From Streptomyces cyaneogriseus subsp. noncyanogenus (GTDB lineage Bacteria; Actinomycetota; Actinomycetes; Streptomycetales; Streptomycetaceae), in assembly GCF_000931445.1 (NCBI RefSeq), contig NZ_CP010849.1:1178001-1242000 (forward strand): a stretch of DNA of 64,000 bases, read 5' to 3'. Each line of letters starts with the position of its first letter. The stretch's first letter is position 1. The notes beneath the pieces are model-generated. The model did not search any database. It was not told the DNA's origin and saw only the letters and a list, made by a program, of their open reading frames with translations. Of this stretch, positions 25,676-34,075 are shown one piece after another. The position numbers and the translations under genes are program-made.

Positions 25676-26664
25676 CGGGCGGCCTCCTCGGCGAGTTCGG
25701 TGAGCACGGCCACCGTGAGATTGCGCATGAGGGTCACCTTGTACGTGTTGTCGGGCAGCGGCCGGGCCGCCGCGAGCTCGGCGTCGGCCGCGGCGGCGAA
25801 GGCGTCGGCATCGGCCGGGGCGCCGGTCAGCGCCCGCTCGGCCGCGCGGGCCCGCCAGGGCCGCGACGCGACCGCGCCGTAGGCCAGGCGTACCTCGCGG
25901 ACGACGCCGTCGGCGATGTCGAGCGCGGCGGCGACCGAGCCGATCGCGAAGGCGTACGAGGCGCGCTCGCGCACCTTGCGGTAGCGGGACCGGGCGGCGA
26001 CGGGGGCGGGCGGCAGGGTGACGCCGGTGATCAGCGCGCCCGGCGGCAGGGCGGTCTCCCGGTGCGGGGTGTCGCCGACGGGGAGGTAGAAGTCGGCCAG
26101 CGGCAACGCGCCCGGCCCGTCGGCGGTCTCGTACGACACCACGGCGTCGAAGGCGGCCAGCGCGACGCCCATGTCCGAGGGGTGGACGGCGACGCAGTGC
26201 CCGGAGGCGCCCAGGATGGCGTGATTGTGGTGCACGCCCTCGATGGCCGGGCAGCCGCTGCCCGGGACCCGCTTGTTGCAGGGCTTGGACACGTCGGTGA
26301 AGTAGCCGCAGCGGGTGCGCTGGAGCAGGTTGCCGCCGACCGTGGCCATGTTGCGGAGCTGTCCGGAGGCACCGGCCAGCACCGCCTGGGCGAGGGCGGG
26401 GTAGCGGCGGCGGACCTCGGGGTGGGCGGCGAGCTCGCTGTTGGTGACGGTGGCGCCGATCCGCAGGCCGCCGTCCCCGGTGGGCTCGACGCGGTCCAGG
26501 GGCAGGTCGCGGACGTCGATGAGCCGGGCGGGGCGCTCGACTCCCGTCTTCATCAGGTCGACGAGGTTGGTGCCGCCGCCGAGGAAGCGCGCGTCCGGGT
26601 CGGCGGCGAGCAGGGCGACGGCGCCGGAGACGTCGGCCGCGCGGCGGTATCCGAACTCCCTCAT
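25672..26664 (-). CDS. FAD-binding middle subunit of the molybdenum hydroxylase
   Basis: This is a 330-residue protein. It contains AALLAADPDARFLGGGTNLV, LRNMATVGGNLLQRTRCGYF and the cysteine-containing segment DVSKPCNKRVPGSGCPAIEG, hallmarks of CoxM/PaoB-type FAD subunits that pass electrons from the iron-sulfur subunit onward; the extra Cys stretch suggests a bound 4Fe-4S cluster as in PaoB. ATG 26664 overlaps the stop of the small subunit (ATGA) and its own stop overlaps the large subunit start, so all three genes are coupled. Confidence 0.9.
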   Translation of the reverse strand: MREFGYRRAADVSGAVALLAADPDARFLGGGTNLVDLMKTGVERPARLIDVRDLPLDRVEPTGDGGLRIGATVTNSELAAHPEVRRRYPALAQAVLAGASGQLRNMATVGGNLLQRTRCGYFTDVSKPCNKRVPGSGCPAIEGVHHNHAILGASGHCVAVHPSDMGVALAAFDAVVSYETADGPGALPLADFYLPVGDTPHRETALPPGALITGVTLPPAPVAARSRYRKVRERASYAFAIGSVAAALDIADGVVREVRLAYGAVASRPWRARAAERALTGAPADADAFAAAADAELAAARPLPDNTYKVTLMRNLTVAVLTELAEEAAR

Positions 26665-27212
26665 ACGGCCGCCTCCTCGGCACCGGCGGCCCGCGCGACG
26701 GCCTGGACGATCGACACGTAGGCGCCGCAGCGGCACAGGTTGCCGCTCATCCGCTCCCGAATCTCCTCGGCGGTCAGCTCCGGCGGTCCCGCCTCGGGCC
26801 GTACGTCGTCGGTGGCGGCGCTGGGCCAGCCCGCCGCGTGCTCCTCGATCACCGCCACGGCCGAGCAGATCTGGCCCGGTGTGCAGTAACCGCACTGGTA
26901 GCCGTCGAGGTCGAGGAAGGCCTGCTGCACCGGGTGCAGCCGCTCGCCGTCGGCCAGGCCCTCGATCGTGGTGATCTCGCGGCCCTCGGCGGCCACCGCC
27001 AGTTGCAGGCAGGACACCGCGCGGCGGCCGTCGAGCAGGACCGTGCAGGCGCCGCACTGGCCCTGGTCGCAGCCCTTCTTGGTGCCGGTCAGGTCCAGGC
27101 GCTCGCGCAGGGCGTCGAGGAGGGTGGTGCGGTGGTCGACGGAGAGCGTGTACTTCTCGCCGTTGACCTGGAGGGTGATGGCGCTGTGCGTCGGCGCGGG
27201 GGCTGGGCCCAT
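26661..27212 (-). CDS. 2Fe-2S small subunit of the molybdenum hydroxylase
   Basis: This is a 183-residue protein with two 2Fe-2S domains. The N-terminal plant-type ferredoxin domain has the motif KKGCDQGQCGACTVLLDGR plus a later Cys in AVSCLQLA. The C-terminal four-helix domain has YQCGYCTPGQI and GNLCRCGAYVSIV. It carries electrons between the molybdenum centre and FAD. There is no twin-arginine signal, unlike periplasmic PaoA. First gene of the three-gene operon; it is divergent from a TetR regulator with two operators between. Confidence 0.9.
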   Translation of the reverse strand: MGPAPAPTHSAITLQVNGEKYTLSVDHRTTLLDALRERLDLTGTKKGCDQGQCGACTVLLDGRRAVSCLQLAVAAEGREITTIEGLADGERLHPVQQAFLDLDGYQCGYCTPGQICSAVAVIEEHAAGWPSAATDDVRPEAGPPELTAEEIRERMSGNLCRCGAYVSIVQAVARAAGAEEAAV

Positions 27213-27436
27213 GATCAGCCTTCTTTCCGTATCCGGAACGGGTCGGGGACGGTCCGGGCAAGGGGGTCGGGTCGAGTCGGTGGCAGGGGATGGCGCTGTA
27301 CGGGACGATGACGGGTCGTACGCGGCCGCTACCGGGCCGGGATCGCTAAGACGGTGAGAGGGTGGGGGCGCGCGTCGGCGGCTCGCGGCCACCGGCTGCC
27401 CGCACCGGCCGTGTCCGCCGTATGGTGAAGCCCAAC

Positions 27437-27480
27437 CGGACAGGTGTCCGATCACTGGAAACGTAGTGGACAGGTGTCCG
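27437..27480. promoter_or_regulatory. Pair of TetR operators between the hydroxylase operon and its regulator
   Basis: Two copies of the inverted repeat GGACAGGTGTCC stand at 27437-27450 and 27467-27480 (flanks included), 30 bp apart, that is close to three helical turns on the same DNA face. Arms GGACA/TGTCC are perfect in both. They lie 46-89 bases before the TetR start. Confidence 0.75.
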
Positions 27481-27525
27481 CTTAGCAAGGGCCGCGATTC
27501 GGCCACGAGCCCGCGAGGAGGACGA

Positions 27526-28107
27526 GTGCGGCAGCCGAAGGAGAGTTCTCCTCTGCGCTCGGACGCGCAGCGCAACCGCGAGCGCATCCTGGAGGCGGCG
27601 CTGGCCGAGCTGACGCGCTGCGCGGAGGCCCCGTTGAGCGCCATCGCCAAGAAGGCGGGCGTCGGGCAGGGCACGTTCTACCGGAACTTCCCCAACCGCG
27701 AGTCGCTCGTCCTGGAGGTCTACCGGTACGAGATGCAGCAGGTGGCCGACGCGGCGGCGCAGTTGCTGGCGACCCGGGAGCCCGAGCGGGCGCTGCGCGA
27801 GTGGATGGACCGCCTGGCCCGTTTCGCCATGACCAAGGCGGGCCTGGCGGACGCCATCCGCCAGGCCACCAGCGCCCCGGGCAGCCCCGCGAAGCCGGGG
27901 CCCACCCCGATGGTGGCGGCGGCCGAACTCCTGCTGCGGGCGGGCGAGGAGGCCGGTGTCATCCGTCCCGGAGTCAGCGGCGACGACTTCTTCCTCGTCA
28001 TCGCCGGCCTGTGGCAGATCGACCCCCGCGAGGACTGGCAGCCGCGTGCCACCCGGCTGCTGGATCTGATCATGGACGGTCTGCGGGTGGGGGCACCCGG
28101 CCGCTGA
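27526..28107 (+). CDS. TetR-family regulator of the molybdenum hydroxylase operon
   Basis: This is a 193-residue protein. The N-terminal DNA-binding domain reads RILEAALAELTRCAEAPLSA, followed by IAKKAGVGQGTFYRNFPNRE. The C-terminal ligand domain is of the SBP-like type (GLADAIRQATSAPGS, DDFFLVIAGLWQI). GTG 27526 follows GAGGAGGAC closely. It is divergent from the three-subunit oxidoreductase, and the tandem GGACAGGTGTCC operators just upstream most likely bind this protein to control both directions. The inducer is unknown, presumably related to the oxidoreductase substrate. Confidence 0.88.
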   Translation: MRQPKESSPLRSDAQRNRERILEAALAELTRCAEAPLSAIAKKAGVGQGTFYRNFPNRESLVLEVYRYEMQQVADAAAQLLATREPERALREWMDRLARFAMTKAGLADAIRQATSAPGSPAKPGPTPMVAAAELLLRAGEEAGVIRPGVSGDDFFLVIAGLWQIDPREDWQPRATRLLDLIMDGLRVGAPGR

Positions 28108-28252
28108 CCGGCACCGCCCGCGCCTCGACTCGGCCGACGGGTGGTCCCCCCCTGCCGCCCGGGCACCCACGGGCCTCCCCCGGCGCCTTCCGGGCCGCAC
28201 TCCCTGCCGCAGCAGTCTTGACGCGTAAATGACAACGATGGCTTGATGTGTG

Positions 28253-28266
28253 TGGGAGCGCTCCCA
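28253..28266. promoter_or_regulatory. CebR-type operator
   Basis: The perfect 14-bp palindrome TGGGAGCGCTCCCA is the known binding sequence of the LacI-family repressor CebR, released by cello-oligosaccharides in Streptomyces. It is 24 bases before the esterase ATG, so both plant cell-wall genes downstream are probably induced with the cellulolytic genes. Confidence 0.88.
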
Positions 28267-28290
28267 GCCCCTTTCGGAGAAGGGACCACC

Positions 28291-29403
28291 ATGCGCAGGA
28301 CCCACCCCACACGCTTACCGATCCTCCCGGTTCTCGGCCTGCTGGCCGCCTTGCTCCTGCCCCTCGGGGCGGTGCTCGCCCCGAGCGCCGCGGCGGCACC
28401 GCCGGCCGCGGCGGCGGACCCGGTGCGCATCATGCCGCTGGGCGACTCGATCACCGGTTCCCCGGGCTGCTGGCGGGCGGTGCTGTGGAACCGGCTGCAG
28501 AGCACCGGCTACACGGACATCGACTTCGTCGGCACCCTCGGCCCCCAGGGCTGCGGCCAGGCGTACGACGGCGACAACGAGGGCCACGGCGGCGAGCTGG
28601 TGACCAACGTGGCCGACGGGAACCTGCTGCCGGCGCGGCTCGCCGCGACGCGTCCCGACATCGTTGTCATGCACTTCGGGACGAACGACGTCTGGAGCAA
28701 TGTCTCCCCGGACCGCATCCTGGCCGCCTACACCAAGCTGGTCGCGCAGATGCGGGCCGCCAATCCGGCGACGAGGATCCTCGTCGCGCAGCTCCTCCCC
28801 ATGAACCCCGGCACCTGCGCGGAGTGCGCCCAGCGCGTCGTCACGCTCAACGCGCGCATCCCCGACTGGGCCCGGGCGACGAGCACCGCGGCCTCCCCGG
28901 TGACCGTCGTCGACCAATGGACCGGCTTCAGCACGGCCACCGACACCTACGACGGTGTGCACCCCAACGCCTCGGGCGACGCCAAGATCGCCGCCCGCTG
29001 GTACCCGGCCCTGGCCGCGCTGCTCGACGCGGGCACACCGGGCGGCCCCGAGGAACCCGGCGAGCCGGGCGGTGGCGGGCCCGCCTGCACCACGGCCTTC
29101 CGGGCCGTCTCCACCTGGCGGGGCGGCTACCAGGGCGAGGTCACGGTGACCAACGCCTCCACCGCCCCCGTCTCCGGCTGGACCGTCACCGTCGCACCGT
29201 CCGGCGGCGCACGGGTCACCCAGGTCTGGAACGGCGGCCTCACCACGGCCGCCGACGGAACGGCCACGGTCGCGAGCACCGCCTGGAACGGCACGCTCGC
29301 ACCGGGGGCGAGCACCACCTTCGGCTTCATCGCCACCACCTCGGACACGGCCGGCACGCCATCGGCGACCGTCGGCTGCACGGCACGCGCCGCCACCTCC
29401 TGA
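28291..29403 (+). CDS. Secreted SGNH esterase with C-terminal cellulose-binding CBM2
   Basis: This is a 370-residue protein. The signal peptide ends near residue 36 (APSAAAAPPAAAA). The SGNH/GDSL hydrolase domain (about 45-245) has block I IMPLGDSITGS with the nucleophile Ser, block III GTNDVW, and block V DGVHPNASGD with the catalytic Asp and His. After a Gly/Pro/Glu linker, a CBM2 domain (about 265-370) starts with CTTAFRAVSTWRGGYQGEVT and ends with Cys. Such enzymes remove acetyl groups from xylan or mannan. It sits 31 bases upstream of a mannanase and behind a CebR box, so acetylated mannan is a plausible substrate. Confidence 0.88.
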   Translation: MRRTHPTRLPILPVLGLLAALLLPLGAVLAPSAAAAPPAAAADPVRIMPLGDSITGSPGCWRAVLWNRLQSTGYTDIDFVGTLGPQGCGQAYDGDNEGHGGELVTNVADGNLLPARLAATRPDIVVMHFGTNDVWSNVSPDRILAAYTKLVAQMRAANPATRILVAQLLPMNPGTCAECAQRVVTLNARIPDWARATSTAASPVTVVDQWTGFSTATDTYDGVHPNASGDAKIAARWYPALAALLDAGTPGGPEEPGEPGGGGPACTTAFRAVSTWRGGYQGEVTVTNASTAPVSGWTVTVAPSGGARVTQVWNGGLTTAADGTATVASTAWNGTLAPGASTTFGFIATTSDTAGTPSATVGCTARAATS

Positions 29404-29434
29404 CCCGTCCGCGCCCCACTCCCCTGGAGCCGCC

Positions 29435-31072
29435 ATGAGATCCCCCACCGCCACCGTCCCCCGCCTGGCCGCCGTCATGACCGCCGTGCTGGGGCTGCTC
29501 CTGCCGCTGCTCGCCCTCGTCACCCCGGCCCACGCGGCGCCCACCGGCTTCCGCGTCGAGAACGGCCGGCTGCTGGAGGCGTCCGGAAACGACTTCGTGA
29601 TGCGCGGCGTCAACCACGCCCACACCTGGTATCCGGACCGGATCAGCTCCCTCGCCCACATCAAGGCCAAGGGCGCCAACACCGTCCGCGTGGTCCTCTC
29701 CAGCGGTGACCGCTGGACCCGCAACGACACCGCGGACGTGGCGAACGTCGTCGGCCAGTGCAAGCAGAACCGCCTGATCTGCGTCCTGGAGGTGCACGAC
29801 ACCACCGGCTACGGCGAGCAGAGCGGAGCCGTCACGCTCTCCCGCGCCGCCGACTACTGGATCAGCGTGCAGAGCGCCCTGACGGGACAAGAGGACTACG
29901 TCATCGTCAACATCGGCAACGAGCCGTACGGCAACACCAACTACGCGAACTGGACCGCCGACACCAAGGCGGCCGTGCAGAAGCTGCGGAACGCCGGATT
30001 CGACCACACGATCATGGTGGACGCGCCCAACTGGGGCCAGGACTGGGCGTTCACCATGCGCGACAACGCCGCCTCGGTGTTCGCGGCCGACCCGGACCGC
30101 AACACGGTCTTCTCCATCCACATGTACGGCGTCTTCGACACCGCGGCCGAGGTCGGCGACTACCTCGACCGCTTCGTCGCCGCGAAGCTGCCCGTCGTGG
30201 TGGGCGAGTTCGGGCACGACCACTCCGACGGCAACCCCGACGAGGACGCCATCCTGTCGGTGACGCAGCAGCTCGGCCTCGGTTACCTCGGCTGGTCCTG
30301 GAGCGGCAACGGCGGCGGGGTCGAGTACCTGGACATGGTCACGAACTTCGACCCGAACCAGCTCACCTCGTGGGGGCAGCGGCTCTTCAACGGCCCGAAC
30401 GGCATCGCCGCCACGGCCAAGGAGGCCGCCGTCTACTCCGCCTCCGGCGGCGACACCACCGCACCGACCGCCCCCGGCACCCCGGCCGCCTCCGCGGTGA
30501 CGTCCTCGTCCGTCACCCTGTCCTGGTCCGCCGCCACCGACGCGAACGGCGTCACCGGCTACGACGTCGTCCGGATCGGCGGCGGGGCGGAGACCGTCGT
30601 CGCCACCACCACGGGCACCTCCGCCACCGTCACCGGCCTGGCGCCGGCCACCTCGTACACCTTCGCCGTGTACGCCCGCGACGCCGCCGGCAACCGCTCC
30701 CAGCGGTCCGGCACGGTCGCGGTGACCACCTCCTCCTCCGGCGGTTCGCCTGCCGCGTGCGGGGTCGTCTACAAGGTCACCGGTCAGTGGCCCGGCGGCT
30801 TCCAGGGCGAGATCGTGGTGCGCAACACCGGCACCTCGGCGATCAACGGCTGGACCCTGCGCTGGACCTTCCCCGACAGCCAGCGCGTGACCAACCTGTG
30901 GGGCGGTACGGCGGCGCAGGAGGGCGCGGCGGTCACCGTCACGTCCGCCCCGTACACGGCGTCCATCCCCGCGGCGGGCTCCGTCACCCTCGGCTTCACG
31001 GCCTCCCGGGGGACCGCGAACCCCAGCCCCACCGCGTTCGCCCTGAACGGCGCCGCCTGCACCGTGGGCTGA
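29435..31072 (+). CDS. manA: Secreted GH5 endo-beta-1,4-mannanase with FN3 and CBM2
   Basis: This is a 545-residue protein. The signal peptide ends at ...TPAHA (residue 30). The GH5 subfamily 8-type catalytic domain (about 32-335) has FVMRGVNHAHTWYPDRISSL, the acid/base Glu in IVNIGNEPYGN and the nucleophile Glu in PVVVGEFGHDHSDG. It closely resembles the Streptomyces lividans mannanase ManA as I remember it. A fibronectin type III domain (about 345-430: PTAPGTPAASAVTSSSVTLS) and a C-terminal CBM2 (about 440-545, starting ACGVVYKVTGQWPGGFQGEI) follow. It cleaves internal bonds of mannan outside the cell. Cotranscription with the esterase under CebR is likely. Confidence 0.9.
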   Translation: MRSPTATVPRLAAVMTAVLGLLLPLLALVTPAHAAPTGFRVENGRLLEASGNDFVMRGVNHAHTWYPDRISSLAHIKAKGANTVRVVLSSGDRWTRNDTADVANVVGQCKQNRLICVLEVHDTTGYGEQSGAVTLSRAADYWISVQSALTGQEDYVIVNIGNEPYGNTNYANWTADTKAAVQKLRNAGFDHTIMVDAPNWGQDWAFTMRDNAASVFAADPDRNTVFSIHMYGVFDTAAEVGDYLDRFVAAKLPVVVGEFGHDHSDGNPDEDAILSVTQQLGLGYLGWSWSGNGGGVEYLDMVTNFDPNQLTSWGQRLFNGPNGIAATAKEAAVYSASGGDTTAPTAPGTPAASAVTSSSVTLSWSAATDANGVTGYDVVRIGGGAETVVATTTGTSATVTGLAPATSYTFAVYARDAAGNRSQRSGTVAVTTSSSGGSPAACGVVYKVTGQWPGGFQGEIVVRNTGTSAINGWTLRWTFPDSQRVTNLWGGTAAQEGAAVTVTSAPYTASIPAAGSVTLGFTASRGTANPSPTAFALNGAACTVG

Positions 31073-31090
31073 CGTCCGGCGGCCCCGGCC

Positions 31091-32641
31091 TCACCTCGGG
31101 CCGGGGCCCGTCCCGCCCTGGAGGCGTTCCAGGTCGGCGGGACGGACCTGGATGACCACCAGGGCGATCAGCGCGGCGACCACGGTGAAGATCGCCGCCA
31201 TGACGAAGGCGGCCGACACCCCCGCGGTGAGGATCTCGTCGGCCCAGCGCCCGGGCAGCTCTCCCGTACGCCGGAACCACAGGCGCTCGGCCGGGGACGC
31301 CTCGGCCAGGAAGCGGGGGATCTGTCTGCGGGCCTCGGCGTCACCGGCCGTGCCGTACATCGTGACCAGGATGGACAGTCCGAGCGAGCCGCCGACCTGC
31401 TGCGTGACGTTGAGCAGGCCGGAGGCCGCGCCGGTCTCCCGGCCGGAGACGCCGGACAGCGCCATGAGCGTGAGCGAGACGAACTGCATGCCCATGCCCA
31501 GGCCGAAGATCAGCATCGGGCCGAGGAGACTGCCCGCGTAGGTGGAGTGGACGTCGGTCAGGGTCAGCCAGGCCAGCCCCACCGCCGCGAGGAGCGCGCC
31601 CACGACCATGAAGGGTTTGGGACCGTACCGGGGCAGGAGCCGCGAGGCCGCCCCGGCGCCGATCGCGATGACCGCGCTGACCGGGAGGAAGGCGAGCCCG
31701 GCCCGCAAGGGGCTGAAGTCCAGCACGTTCTGCACGAAGAGCGTGAGGAAGAAGAACATGCCGAGCATCGCGGCGGCGAGGAACAGCATGATGCCGTAGG
31801 TGCCCGCCCGGTTGCGGTCGGCGAACATGTGCAGCGGTGTGATCGGCTGTCCGGACCGCCGCTCGGTCAGCACGAAGACCGCGAGGACGACGACGGCCAC
31901 GGCGAACGCGGCCAGCGTGAGACCGTCCCGCCAGCCGTCCTGCCCGGCCCTGATGAAGCCGTACACCAGCAGCACCATGCCCGCGGTGGAGGTCAGCGCT
32001 CCGGTGACGTCGAAGCGGCCCGGATGAGGCTCGGACTCCCTGATCCAGCGGGGCGTGGCGAGGGCGACCAGCAGCCCGACGGGGACGTTGACGAAGAGCA
32101 CCCACCGCCAGTTCAGCCACTCCACGAGCACGCCGCCCGCCAGCAGGCCGATCGCGCCGCCGCCCGCCGAGACCGCGGCGAAGGCCCCGAACGCCCGGTT
32201 GCGTTCGGGGCCTTCGCGGAAGGTCGTGCCGATCAGGGCGAGGGCGGTCGGAGAGGCGATGGCGCCGCCGATGCCCTGCAGGGCCCGGGCGGCGAGGAGT
32301 TGGCCGGAGTTCTGGGCGAACCCGCCGAGCAGGGAGGCGAGCACGAAGAGCAGCACCCCGAAGACGAACACGCGCCGTCTGCCGAGGATGTCGCCGGCCC
32401 GGCCGCCGAGCAGCAGCAGTCCGCCGAAGGTGAGCGTGTAGGCGTTGACCACCCACGACAGGCCGGTGGTGGAGAAGTCCAGGGAGCGCTGGATGTCCGG
32501 CAGCGCGATGTTCACGATGGTGATGTCCAGGACCACCATCAGCTGGCAGGACGCGATGACCAGCAGTGCCATCGCGTTTCCGCCGCCGCCTTCCCGGGCG
32601 GTGGCGGACGGCGCGGAGGTGGATCGGGGGCTGCTGCTCAT
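31091..32641 (-). CDS. MFS drug exporter, DHA2 (EmrB/QacA) family
   Basis: This is a 516-residue membrane protein with about 14 predicted transmembrane helices. Motif D1 of DHA2 exporters is visible (LDITIVNIALPDIQRSLDFS), as are the motif A-type loop GGRAGDILGRRRVFVFG and motif C-type glycines (GPAIG-like AVSAGGGAIGLLAGGVLVEW). These proton antiporters expel drugs or metabolites. ATG 32641 starts a hydrophilic 20-residue lead before the first helix. It converges on the mannanase with only 18 bases between stops. No regulator is adjacent. Confidence 0.85.
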   Translation of the reverse strand: MSSSPRSTSAPSATAREGGGGNAMALLVIASCQLMVVLDITIVNIALPDIQRSLDFSTTGLSWVVNAYTLTFGGLLLLGGRAGDILGRRRVFVFGVLLFVLASLLGGFAQNSGQLLAARALQGIGGAIASPTALALIGTTFREGPERNRAFGAFAAVSAGGGAIGLLAGGVLVEWLNWRWVLFVNVPVGLLVALATPRWIRESEPHPGRFDVTGALTSTAGMVLLVYGFIRAGQDGWRDGLTLAAFAVAVVVLAVFVLTERRSGQPITPLHMFADRNRAGTYGIMLFLAAAMLGMFFFLTLFVQNVLDFSPLRAGLAFLPVSAVIAIGAGAASRLLPRYGPKPFMVVGALLAAVGLAWLTLTDVHSTYAGSLLGPMLIFGLGMGMQFVSLTLMALSGVSGRETGAASGLLNVTQQVGGSLGLSILVTMYGTAGDAEARRQIPRFLAEASPAERLWFRRTGELPGRWADEILTAGVSAAFVMAAIFTVVAALIALVVIQVRPADLERLQGGTGPGPR

Positions 32642-32974
32642 GGCGTTCGCGCTCGCAGAGGGACGGGCCCTCGGGAGGGGTCGGTGAACGGCTGTGCCAT
32701 GGCGGTGAACGGCTGCGTCCACCGCGCGGTCACCGTTCGACCGTACGCCCGTGCCCCGGCCGTCACCAGTCGATCAGCACGACCCGCCCGCGCATCGACC
32801 CGTCCGCCGACCGGCCCGCCGATCGGCACGGCCTGCCGGAAGCGAGCCGGTTGACGCGCAGGTGCGGGCCGCGGCACCGGTGCGGACTGCGCCGGTGACG
32901 CGGGGCCGCCGCGGTTCCACCGGCCCGGGCGTCATCCTCCGGACGTGCCCGGCTCCCGCACGAGGCTGCGGTCC
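32642..32974. other. Gene-free stretch between the MFS and response regulator genes
   Basis: 333 bases of GC-rich sequence. All frames here are low-complexity. It should contain the MFS promoter. No sensor-kinase remnant was recognised although one would be expected next to the response regulator. Confidence 0.5.
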
Positions 32975-33799
32975 TCACCCTTCGCACGGACGCGGTCCGT
33001 ACGACGCCCCGGCCCGTGCGCGCGAGCCGTGGGCCGCGGCGCCCGGGCCGGGCTCGGGCCGCTCGGGCCGGCCACGGAAGCGGTACCGGCGTTCGGGCCG
33101 GCCGGCCGCGCCGTAGCGCAGCGAGACATCGGCGTCGCCGACGGTGTGGAAGTGCTCCAGGTAACGGCGGGCGCTGACGCGTGAGAGGCCGGTGAGGGCC
33201 GCGCACTCGCTGGCGGACAGGGAGCCGTCGGCGTCGCGCAGCACCCGTTCGACCAGGGCGGCGGTCTCCGCGCTCATGCCCTTGGGCAGCGCGGGGACCG
33301 GCGGGGCCGGGGCGGGGGCGCCGGCCAGGACGCGGTCGACGTCGGCCTGGCTGCGCACCACCGCCTCGCGCAGCCGGCCCCGCTGGGCCGCGTAGCGCTC
33401 CAGGCGGGCGCGCAGGTCGTCGAACTCGAACGGTTTGAGCAGGTAGTCCACGACGCCGTGCCGGACGGCGCCGCGTACCGCGTCCGCCTCCCGGGCGGCG
33501 CTGACCACCATGACATCGCAGTCGTGCCCGGCGGCCCGCAGCCGGGGGATGACGTCCAGGCCGAAGGTGTCGGGCAGGTAGAGGTCGAGCAGCACCAGGT
33601 CGGGGCGGAGTTCGTCGGCGGCGGCGACGGCCTGCTCGCCGGTGCCCGCGACACCGGCGACGCGGAAGGGGGCGACCCGCTCGACGAACGCGCGGTGGAC
33701 CCGGGCCACCATGAAGTCGTCGTCGACGACGAGCACGTCGATCGCACCGGCCGCACCGCACCGGCCGCCCGTGGCCGGGGTCTCCCGCGTGCTGGTCAT
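32975..33799 (-). CDS. CitB/DcuR-type response regulator without an adjacent sensor kinase
   Basis: This is a 274-residue protein. The receiver domain (about 20-140) has the acidic pocket (VLVVDDDF), the phosphoacceptor Asp in LVLLDLYLPD, and the conserved Lys in YLLKPFEFDDL. The C-terminal part has a helix-turn-helix (SLSASECAALTGLSRVSARR, then YLEHFHTVGD). This is the CitB/DcuR/DctR arrangement, whose partners sense di- and tricarboxylates. The last 35 residues are Arg/Pro-rich. It is divergent from tctCBA and most likely controls it. The kinase normally encoded next to it is not in the window. Confidence 0.87.
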   Translation of the reverse strand: MTSTRETPATGGRCGAAGAIDVLVVDDDFMVARVHRAFVERVAPFRVAGVAGTGEQAVAAADELRPDLVLLDLYLPDTFGLDVIPRLRAAGHDCDVMVVSAAREADAVRGAVRHGVVDYLLKPFEFDDLRARLERYAAQRGRLREAVVRSQADVDRVLAGAPAPAPPVPALPKGMSAETAALVERVLRDADGSLSASECAALTGLSRVSARRYLEHFHTVGDADVSLRYGAAGRPERRYRFRGRPERPEPGPGAAAHGSRARAGASYGPRPCEG

Positions 33800-34075
33800 C
33801 GGTCCGCTCCTCCCGCTCCTTCCACCGCCGCGCCGGCCCTCCGGTCCGGCGCCACGGCGGTCGGCCGGTGTGCCGGACCGCCCATGATGGCGCCCACCTG
33901 CGGGGAAGGAAAGGGATAGCGGGCGCCGCCCGGTCAACCGTGACCTCAATGACCACAACCTCCATTGGTTCCGCAAGGCAGACAGCCCGCGGGCGGACGG
34001 GCACCATGTGGCCCTCGTCCCCTGCCCCACAGGGCTCCCCACACCGACAGACCCAACCGACAGGTGGTGGCACTC

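Noticed and set aside
33943..33967. Imperfect direct repeat ACCTCAATG / ACCTCCATTG before tctC
   Set aside because: Too short and irregular to claim as a response-regulator site without comparison to other genomes.
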